From: Breviolum minutum Mf 1.05b.01 | Lineage: Eukaryota > Sar > Dinophyceae > Suessiales > Symbiodiniaceae | Assembly (NCBI GenBank): GCA_000507305.1 | Contig: DF240506.1 | Coordinates: 1 to 64,000, forward strand | Reading direction: 5' to 3' | Length of the DNA: 64,000 bases | Shown: positions 57,501 to 64,000 of the stretch, in pieces | Position numbering within the stretch: position 1 is the first letter of the stretch | Layout: each line of letters begins with the position of its first letter | Notes under the pieces: model-generated | The model's input: the letters and a program-made list of their open reading frames with translations, nothing else | Databases searched by the model: none | What the model was told of the DNA's origin: nothing | Translations under genes and position numbers: made by a program

Positions 57501-58697
57501 GCTCGCCGCTACACCTCTCCAGCAATGGCTGGTGGCACCAGACCCCGGATCACTGGAAAGGGTGGTACGGCTACAACTCCGGCCATCCAAAATGCTGGTT
57601 TCCACAGTGTTAGACCTTACAGTGGCAGCCCACCAAGAGGCAGGCGTAGTGGAAAGGGCATTTCTCGTGGCACGGCTGGGCCTCAAGGCACACGGGATGC
57701 ACACCCATATTCTGCTAGGCGGCAGCAAGCATCAAAGAGTGCAAAAAGTGATACAGAGAAGAATCAGATTCTTTGTGCAATTATGTGGTGCCAAGATTTT
57801 TGTTTGATGATGTTTGATCATGTCAGATTTGGGTGGTTGGCAATCCTTTCGAAGATCGCAAATTTTGTTTTCTGTCACCTTTCGATATCCTTTAAGGATT
57901 TGATGCAAAGATGCACTGCACCAAGGATTCGAGATGCAATCAAGGCACAACTTCCGCAAGAGAACAAGGCCAGGATTCTCTTTGATTCCCAGGCGGGTTC
58001 AAGGCCAGGCCCAGAAGGTCTGCAGGCACTGAGAAAATTGTTGGCTTCTAGTCCAAGTCCTCCACGTTGGGCTGAAACCTCCATGGTGGAAGAAAATGTG
58101 TCACGCCATGGAAGACCATCTGAACCTTTGGGCAAATGGGCACGCGGAAGTTTGGTTGGTGCTCAAGTTCGATCAGCATCTGATCTTCATCGTGTTGGTC
58201 CACGAGAGGATCTGTTGGATGAGGAACCCCCAGCCAGATGTGCTTCGGAAGGTGCTCAACTTCGACGTGGCCATCTGAAGCGACGGCTTTTTTGCCCATG
58301 TGGCCGTTGTGGGATGAAGTTACCACTTCCACCCAAGCCATTGTTCCCACCACCAGGGCCACTCATTTCAGATTCACTTCTAGAGATTAGTGCTATCTCC
58401 AGTAGTAGTAGTAGTGCAGTGCCAACCGCGACATCAGACCAGAGGTCTGGCATCGGCAAATGTGAGCGAGCTTTATTTTCTCTTCCGACACCCTGCAGGG
58501 GAGGCCGGGCGGACAGGAATGACAAGAACCAACCGAAGGTCGACATGGAAGAACTGGTCGATTCTGTGGTGACTTTGCAGACACGCCTTGCGTCTATTAA
58601 GGCCTTGCCATCACATGAGGCAGAGAACTTGCTTGCTCCACTACAGAAATTTGAAGCTTTGTTGCGATCGCAAATGAAAGACAGCCATGAGATGTAG
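51512..58697 (+). CDS. WD40-repeat protein resembling WDR62/MABP1
   Basis: Many exons carry degenerate WD40 blades: QVVAADQQLMVWSWPSGERL (51758 on), DIAGSPDGAVLLTVGPCGAK then LW (52037 on), LILCLLCDKALQLEVWRAAF (54172-54251), GMLACGLSGRVEILDAADM (54876-54990), LACNPLGSLWALYADRSLSY (55133-55395), IILASVSQDRSALVFSIEV (~56150-56358), TQRGIFFAACSNRRLLQLD (to 56838), LHLSSDGRFLAVVLKGAAGV (57055-57287) and WSDGTMLSWQAPEKQ (57411 on). The order of blades, with a YADRSLSYF-type strand in the middle and a final SDGTMLSW, resembles WDR62/MABP1 scaffolds, which act at spindle poles or in JNK signalling in animals. The long C-terminal tail is basic and Ser/Pro-rich and ends at TAG 58695-58697. An intronless gene sits in the intron between ~52123 and 54172. 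Orthology is an inference. Confidence 0.7.
52353..52365 (+). other. Probable relict of the dinoflagellate spliced leader
   Basis: CATTTGGTTCAAG matches the 3' end of the dinoflagellate spliced leader (CATTTTGGCTCAAG, from established knowledge) with one missing T and one C-to-T change. It lies 41 bases upstream of the ATG of an intronless gene. Relict leaders are a known mark of genes reinserted from trans-spliced mRNA. Confidence 0.55.
52407..53438 (+). CDS. Secreted protein with beta-trefoil-like region and two ShK-like cysteine modules, intronless
   Basis: 343 codons from ATG 52407, chosen because it starts a good signal peptide (MKLLALLLVASAF); the frame is open slightly further upstream but without an ATG. 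Residues ~45-170 have repeated strand patterns such as VRFRTLDGKYLRCDRK, like fascin- or MIR-type beta-trefoils. The C-terminus has two six-cysteine modules (about 238-285 and 301-343), the second ending CRKSCKLC, which fit the ShKT family. That fold occurs in many non-toxic secreted and membrane enzymes as well as in anemone channel blockers; nothing here indicates toxicity. The role is likely extracellular binding. The gene has no introns and lies on the same strand inside an intron of the WD40 gene, behind a relict spliced leader, so it is probably mRNA-derived yet still open. Confidence 0.8.
   Translation: MKLLALLLVASAFETKEAKSNCSNAGLTLVQKRHVSSKLHPNVDAEKIWAGKAVRFRTLDGKYLRCDRKVSISKVGSDFVLQKPGAAELHSGDAVTLSCAGRQLSVLQDKIHISSKAQMGETFILQRQQGDGFLQENDPIYVLNPKDLQALKVEGSELRLRFAEDDIGEAFLVEQVPTKNRWVVLPDPDGFCDATLRCHRRLKVSCTSENGTSLSFRDCDHQHRPWSYEPCFRSSMGACIDVAESDCTDIPGSWWNPEGKSCKEYAAQDCHQNELLRRACGETCKKRSCTPAKHFVTEEGCQDEPLYRSAFNWHCAWFKNRNCSAYLFHDELLKACRKSCKLC
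54654..54676. repeat. TA dinucleotide microsatellite
   Basis: About ten TA units (TATATATATATATATATATG) in an intron of the WD40 gene. Confidence 0.9.
55133..55395 (+). CDS. WD40 gene exon
   Basis: ATAG acceptor, GT donor. Contains LHLHGLPDLRTTLWKLEADG and LDAVGLACNPLGSLWALYAD. The pattern of a long inter-blade segment followed by LWALYADRSL is the strongest resemblance to WDR62/MABP1. Confidence 0.65.
57055..57287 (+). CDS. WD40 gene exon
   Basis: GTAGCAG acceptor, GTATAG donor, ending in phase 0. Contains a blade (SSDGRFLAVVLKGAAGVLLC) and a second strand set (SGVTILPGHRIIACSLANK). Confidence 0.7.
57411..58697 (+). CDS. WD40 gene: last blade and C-terminal tail
   Basis: Exon 57411-57740 starts in phase 0 after TCTCAG with CQGWSDGTMLSWQAPEKQLE, then a basic Gly/Ser/Arg-rich linker, and may end at a GC (AAGAGT|GC). 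Exon 57897-58697 resumes in the same frame (DLMQRCTAPRIRDAIKAQL), passes through Ser/Pro-rich sequence and ends with a helix (MEELVDSVVTLQTRLASIKA) and the stop. The intron 57741-57896 happens to be open in this frame, so its removal is inferred from the hydrophobic, T-rich composition. Confidence 0.65.
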   Translation, partial: CQGWSDGTMLSWQAPEKQLERRRSHDAEESARRYTSPAMAGGTRPRITGKGGTATTPAIQNAGFHSVRPYSGSPPRGRRSGKGISRGTAGPQGTRDAHPYSARRQQASKSAKSDTEKNQILCAIMWCQDFCLMMFDHVRFGWLAILSKIANFVFCHLSISFKDLMQRCTAPRIRDAIKAQLPQENKARILFDSQAGSRPGPEGLQALRKLLASSPSPPRWAETSMVEENVSRHGRPSEPLGKWARGSLVGAQVRSASDLHRVGPREDLLDEEPPARCASEGAQLRRGHLKRRLFCPCGRCGMKLPLPPKPLFPPPGPLISDSLLEISAISSSSSSAVPTATSDQRSGIGKCERALFSLPTPCRGGRADRNDKNQPKVDMEELVDSVVTLQTRLASIKALPSHEAENLLAPLQKFEALLRSQMKDSHEM

Positions 58698-59815
58698 ATT
58701 ACTGTGAGCTTTGATTGGTTTCACATGCTCCTGCATGTAGCATTCGCGTGGTTTTTTGTGCAGTCTAATTCGGCGGACCCAGATGCCCCAATCGATTCTA
58801 CTTGCCGTAGAAACAGCGGCAGTAAGCTTTGCAAGCTCGACATGCATGTCGGCTCTGGGTCTTTAATTCAAATCGGCAGGGGGGGATTGTTTGTACCACC
58901 CAGTCACATTGAAAACGCTGAAAACGCCAAAAGCATCCAGATGAGGGATCATGATGATCATGATCAGAGCCAAAGTTTCCTTTCTGGATGTTAACTCATT
59001 GAGTTTCAACTCAAGGTGTATGCAAAGATCATCTCAGATAGCATCATGACGATTGCAGGTGCGGGCGGCCGTCGACAGCAGCACCATTATCCTTGCTGAC
59101 CAGAGCAACCATTACTCCGAGCTTTCAGGCAACAGAACAGCATGATTGCAAGATATTATTGCAAGATGAGTATCATGGTCCCATGGTGCTATCAGTGTTG
59201 GGTACTGAAGTGGAGGGGAGACTGGCAAGGATGAAATAGCTCCAACCCAGAATTGACAAAGTGTGGCTGCCAGTTGCTGGTCACAACGGCAGGAGCCCCA
59301 ACACTGGCAGCATAACTGGGCTCCGGAGGTATTGAAAGAGACAGCATTACAGCAGCTTCGCGATGAAGGAGTGCCGTTTGAAGGGTTTGCTAGGAAACAG
59401 GGATGACAAAAAAACAAATATGAGAAGTCCACATTAAACAAAACAAATTATGATAACGGAAGTTAGTAAGCTGAGTTATTAGATGTCACACGAATCATAT
59501 TTAATCAATTGAGAAAAGCGACAAGAACAAAGAGTTGTCTCGGTGCAGTTCAAACAGAAAAGGCACATCAGGTAGATAGTTGGTTGTGCCGCTGTGCCTG
59601 TTCATTTTTCCCAAGCATTGACACCCTGTTTTGTCTTGTTTCTTTGATTTGATTTGTATATGGGCTAGAATAGGTGATTTATATGATTGGCCGGACAAAT
59701 CGCGGCGGCAGGAGAGTTTGGAGGGCAAACGCAGTCTAATTTAGGATGCAAATCAAATGCCGGAAGGGATGGTTCTATTGTTGTGCTTCCTACTCACCAG
59801 GCTTTTGCCACATCG
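58698..59815. other. Intergenic or intronic region with one possible exon
   Basis: A segment after ATTGCAG near 59060-59130 reads VRAAVDSSTIILADQSNHYS and could be an exon of the dioxygenase gene. Nothing else is supported. Confidence 0.35.
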
Positions 59816-61524
59816 TTGGAGCCTTTGACAAATCCCTGGCTGCTGATTGTCTCGAGGACTCATCTGGTTCTTATAGTCTTGAAAGTTGTATCGTCATACC
59901 TGGAAGGAATGCCCCCAAAATTTTTGCCAAGCTGAGGAGTGCCGATGGTTGGATGTTTCCTCTGCCACCACCGTCACAAGCAACCGTTGCAATCGCGGGT
60001 GACTGGATGGAGCACCAAAGGTTTCTTTCGTTTTCTCCCGGTGGTTTTGACTAACCCACAAGGAATAAGACAAACCTCATCCTTTAGGGTGCCTGATGGG
60101 TTCGGGTTTCATTTTTTCAGCAGATGTCTATCGAGGTCACGCTCTGCATGGCTGGACATGGATGGTTTGGAAGAACTGCAAGAGAAGCTGCCAGCTTTGG
60201 CAAATCTCTCCAGGATGTTGGCAGGATGGGATCGGTCAGTTGAACTTTTGAAGCCGACAAATTTGTCGTTGACGTGCATACTTTTTTGCGCAGATGAATT
60301 TTGCTCAGAAAGCACATGTGTAACCATCTCGCTTTTGTGCTGCCAGTTTTTTTTTCTTCCTTGTTCGTACTTCTAGTGCAGTGGTGTTACTTGCTGCTGG
60401 GTAGTCATGTGATACCTGACAGGTCTGCCCCTCGAGCTACAAAATGCGCACGTCTTGAGTGGAGTAGAGTTGCAAGTTCACCCTGCTACCATGACGCTTT
60501 GTTCAGATTTGAATGTGGAGCTGCGTTTGTGCAATTATGGTCTTGTGACCTCAGTGAACGAACAGGTAGAGCCATGTCTGATCTCTCCCAGGATTGCTGT
60601 GTATCCGGAGCAAGCGGCAACCTATGCTTTGCACAAGGCCCAAGCTGAGTCAAGTTTCACAAAGCCTCCCAGCTTCAATGGGAGATCGGAATGACTTGGC
60701 TGTTTGGAAGGATTCCTACGCTCCGGCAGACAATGATCCAGCAACTGGGGCCACAAGACGCCTCACTATTCTGGCATATTTTAATGAGCCTTGGGCCTTT
60801 TAGATCTTTCCATCCGGCAAGAGACATGATGTCTGTCATGAATTCCCGGATGTACAGAGCAGGAAGATGTAGCATACACCTGTGGACCCTTGATGACCCA
60901 GGACTGGCGCCCTGGCTATGGTGGAGAGCTCCGCATCCACGAATCCGCTGGGCAACGACCTGATCCACGGCATTTCCAAGCGCTGGAGCCAAAGGCCGAA
61001 GTTCTCAAAGTCGATCCAGAACTGTCCGCGGACGCACTGAGTCTTCATATACTGTATTGTCTTATATCAAGCAACATATGCATATGATGCAAATATGACT
61101 TGCCTACAAGATATGATTCTGAAATTGCATTAATTGATTGGGCTATCATACTCAGCTTCTACTCTTTCCGTCATGTCATTGCTTCTTACTGCTTTGATTC
61201 TTGACATGCCACCTTGTATGAGATTTGGTAGGCTGGTACCGTGGTCATCTTCGATAGCCGCAAAGTTTGGCCTCTAGGCTGCATGTGTTTAACCTGCACC
61301 AGAGCTTCGATGCTCAGACCCATCCTTGGCCAATCTTTGGTGGTCCCTTATACCCTCAGCCCCTTTCAATTTGGTGGGATGTAACTGACTAAAAGTTAAA
61401 CGGTTAAACCTTTAGCACTGGACCTAAGTTTTGCCTACTATCGAATCATATCGAATCCACAAGGCACGCAGTAGCACCCTCACTTTGTGGAGACCGCTGG
61501 GCGATGACGATGTGGGTGCACTGA
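59816..61524 (+). CDS. 2-oxoglutarate/Fe(II) dioxygenase, prolyl-4-hydroxylase-like (EGLN/P4H type)
   Basis: Catalytic exons join in phase 0: 60566-60637 (VEPCLISPRIAVYPEQAATY then ALHK), 60711-60794 (DSYAPADNDPATGATRRLTI then LAYFNEPW), 60902-60994 (DWRPGYGGELRIHESAGQ ... ALEPK), 61232-~61264 (AGTVVIFDSRK) and 61464-61524 (HAVAPSLCGDRWAMTMWVH and TGA). These give all hallmarks of the fold: the YP motif, the iron ligands H-K-D and the final His, RRxTxLxYFN, W.PGYGGELRI, LEPKAGTVVIFDS, and the Arg that binds 2-oxoglutarate. The enzyme would hydroxylate prolyl residues or a related substrate using O2. Upstream exons probably include 59816-~59936 and 60124-60234 (DMDGLEELQEKLPALANLSR). Whether the protein ends at 61524 or continues is uncertain. 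Confidence 0.85.
60566..60637 (+). CDS. Dioxygenase exon ending in the first iron ligand
   Basis: GAACAG acceptor, GC donor, 24 codons in phase 0. The last residues are YALHK; the His is the first iron ligand and the Asp comes from the next exon. Confidence 0.75.
60711..60994 (+). CDS. Dioxygenase core exons
   Basis: Exon 60711-60794 (GGAAG / GC) begins with the Asp of HxD and has GATRRLTILAYFNEPW. Exon 60902-60994 (CCCAG / GC) has DWRPGYGGELRIHES and ends LEPK. Both introns (73 and 107 bp) use GC donors, and the joined sequence matches the family without gaps. Confidence 0.85.
61464..61524 (+). CDS. Dioxygenase exon with second iron His and 2-oxoglutarate Arg
   Basis: After CACAAG, one base and then HAVAPSLCGDRWAMTMWVH with TGA. 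The initial His and the Arg eleven positions... in GDRWAMTMW match the HEVxPxxxxRxALTxW ending of the family. The join to the previous exon is not settled. Confidence 0.7.
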
Positions 61525-63078
61525 TTATGCTTGAAGACCTGTGCAAACAAGGGAGAAAAAGGCGTTTTATGAGTTTCTATGGAAGGGAACAGGCAAAAGG
61601 ATCTTGACTGCTCGGACCTGTGTATCCTCGTGTGCAGCTACTTTTCGAAGATATGTTTTGGCCCTGGTTTTACGGGACAGCTTTGTCAGTCCATACTGTC
61701 AGGCTTCGTGGCGAAGATCCATCTGATGTCCAGCTCTCAGTCATGGAAAACCCTGGTGGTTTGTTTGAGAGGCAAGCTGATGATGTCCGAATTCCTGCAA
61801 GCATCTTGTTCTATGAGGCATGGTTATGGTCTCCTACAAGGTGCTTGGCGGGCTTGGCCAGTGAGTTCATGTTTGGTTTGGGAACTCTGGCTGCCAAAGA
61901 TGTTTGTGTTTTGAGCTCTTGCAGGTGGTGACAATACAAACTGTTGTTGGATGGAATAAGAGAACAGTCCATGGTGAGATTGCCGTTTCAACACCAAGGA
62001 TGATCATTGACACCTTAGGACCTTGGCCTTCGCCTTGTCAGGTCTTATGGATCCTCAGCCAGGTCGCTGTGATCCGCACAGATGGTCAGCTCGGATGAAC
62101 TTGGACGGTTTGACCTGAAAGGTACGAGTCAGTACGAAGGGATACTCAAAAAGAGGAGCGTGATCTCCTCAAGGAGTCAGACGAAAGTGTCACTTTGTGT
62201 TTTCAAGAGGTCTCGAGTCTCAAGATGAGGATCTCTAGTCCTGTATAGCTGGATAATGAAGCATTTGACCAAGCTGCGCCTTGACTGGCTTGGGACACCC
62301 TGGTGGACTCCGCTGAAGGCGCAGTCATTCGATTTCAAGAAGATGATGTAAAGCAGAACCCATCTGCAAGCTACCAAAAAGCTTGCCCTGACTGTGCTTT
62401 CAAAATGATTTGAAGGATTTCTTGAACTTGTTTTCAGAGCCGCAATTGTGACTGGGTTGTCAACACCATCTTGTTTTCTCGAATGCATCTATGCATCTCC
62501 GCGACGTGCTCACTCAAGCTAGTCAGAAATATCAAAATATCCTTTTTTGTTTGATAGGAATCAGGACTCTTCACCACTCGTGACCAACCTAGAGAGCGGA
62601 CTAAGGACTAAAATGGCTAAAACATGATGATGATAGAGTAAAAGAAATAAGAGCTTATGAGCTTTGGTGAACCAACAGCCCACTCCCTCCCTTTGGTCTT
62701 TGAGCACCTTTTTAGCACATCAACACACAGGTTTCAAACAAATTCCAAGCCAATGGGTGACTCACGTAGTTTGGACATGAGCTCATCCAAGGGGTCTTTC
62801 ACAGATCCGAGGCAGTTTCCAGTTCCCGCTTCCAAAGCACTAAGTAAGTGCAAGAAAGTCAAGAAGCAAACCATTGGACGTCATTGGACCATCTATATCA
62901 ATTTTTTGTGTATATGTCAATGATTCAGCAAAACTTAGTAGAATGGAACTTGAGTTCACAAAGTGCTCATAACTAGTATAGTGATATGATGCGTAACAGT
63001 AGGGGAAACCTTGACATGTGTATACACAACATGGGGTCGTACTCTTATCGTATTAGAAACAGGCATACATAACATCAG
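61525..63078. other. Region with weak exon candidates
   Basis: Possible exons: 61620-61800 (VQLLFEDMFWPWFYGTALSV in one open frame) and 61926-62096 after TTGCAG (VVTIQTVVGWNKRTVHGEIA). A frame at 62657-62923 has a Ser/Lys-rich translation but no support. No family recognised. From about 62100 on the sequence looks noncoding. Confidence 0.3.
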
Positions 63079-63106
63079 CTCTCTCTCTCTCTCTCTCTCT
63101 CTCTCC
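63079..63106. repeat. CT dinucleotide microsatellite
   Basis: Fourteen uninterrupted CT units. Confidence 0.95.
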
Positions 63107-63690
63107 AGCTATATATTTATATTCACGCAAAAACATACATAATCATGCATAGTGATTCCAGCAATATGTCAGTGTACACATGAGAAATAGATAAATTCCT
63201 CTTTTCTGCAAAAGTCTTTGATGTTCAGATTGATCTACTCAAGTCAACCGTCCATTGCAGGCCCATCTCCAAGAACTCACTGGCAATGAGCGATCAGGTG
63301 CTGTTGCTTTTTGCAGTCGGAAGAAATGATGCGATCAAATTCCGGGAATCTTGATCAAGTTGTTATCTCAGCTTAGAACAATAGAATTCATATTGTCTCT
63401 TGACTCTTGAATAAGACTTCATGGAGCTGAGCTATTTGTATGGAGATCTTAGTACAACTAGATGGGAAAAGCTGAAATGCGGATCTACTCCTGTCTCAAA
63501 TTTCCTCGCTCTTCTTGCGCTTATCCAGCCACTCTTGCTTGGAAAGAGTGGTGCCTCTCAATATCTCCAAAGGTGGGGAAGAGCTTGACATTTCGAGAAG
63601 CGGTCAAGCTGCATTTGGGCGAGCTCCAAAGCAAACTTGTAGTTGAGTATGGAAGCTCAGTGCAGGTTGAGGAAAGGATAGCCAGACCAG

Positions 63691-63785
63691 GTTGTGGTTG
63701 TGGTTGTGGTTCTTGTTCTTGTTCTTGTTCTTGTCGTTGTTGTTGTCGTTGTTGTTGTTGTTCTTGCTGCTGCTGCTGTTGTTGC

Positions 63786-63851
<66 letters not shown>

Positions 63852-63896
63852 GGTTGTTGTTGTTGTTGTTGTTGTCGTTGTNCTGCTGTTGTTGTT

Positions 63897-63927
<31 letters not shown>

Positions 63928-63937
63928 TTGCTGTTGT

Positions 63938-63971
<34 letters not shown>

Positions 63972-64000
63972 GTTGTGGTGGTGGTGGTGGTGGTGGTGGC
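63691..64000. repeat. Compound TTG-type microsatellite with TTC, TCG, GCT and GGT variants
   Basis: GTTGTG and TTCTTG units lead into TTG repeats mixed with TCGTTG and GCTGCT blocks, ending in (GGT)n at the window edge. Base 63882 is N. Interruptions are far more frequent than in the tract near 37 kb. Confidence 0.97.

Overview
The window looks like nuclear DNA of a dinoflagellate, most likely a Symbiodiniaceae-type genome. The reasons are very short exons, many introns with a GC instead of a GT donor (several proven by protein motifs that only join correctly that way), AG|G-type junctions, all recognisable genes on the + strand, a probable relict of the dinoflagellate spliced leader, and a retroelement with dinoflagellate-style gag and pol. 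Exons were called by eye from reading frame, phase and splice dinucleotides. Gene limits are therefore approximate unless stated.

Layout. 1-3.5 kb: a TTG microsatellite, unassigned DNA and one possible terminal exon. 3.55-10.90 kb: a complete tyrosine-recombinase retrotransposon with split direct repeats (A1 - ORFs - B1 - A2 - B2) that carries a cytosine-methyltransferase-like domain inside pol. 12.46-26.03 kb: a modular gene of tiny in-phase exons, including a strictly alternating array of fourteen 51-nt exons, each encoding one 17-residue Gly-Pro-Pro-type repeat. An intronless ABCG half-transporter gene (20.47-22.51 kb) lies in one of its introns. 26.76-34.2 kb: coiled-coil exons and many unresolved exon candidates. 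34.24-36.13 kb: an ankyrin-like gene. 39.19-44.01 kb: a voltage-gated cation channel with C-terminal EF-hands, well resolved from S4 to the stop. 44.55-44.94 kb: a short exon chain of unknown function. 46.4-50.3 kb: a SET-domain methyltransferase with a Rubisco-LSMT-like C-terminal region. 51.5-58.7 kb: a WD40 protein resembling WDR62/MABP1. An intronless secreted protein gene (52.41-53.44 kb), with a beta-trefoil-like region and two ShK-like modules, sits in one of its introns behind a relict spliced leader. 59.8-61.5 kb: a prolyl-4-hydroxylase-type 2-oxoglutarate/Fe(II) dioxygenase, whose iron-binding HxD motif is split by an intron. 62.1-64 kb: mostly unassigned, ending in a long TTG-type microsatellite.

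There is no sign of an operon or shared pathway. The organising themes are one-directional genes, exon duplication, GC-AG introns, and two probable mRNA-derived intronless genes lodged on the same strand inside introns of host genes.
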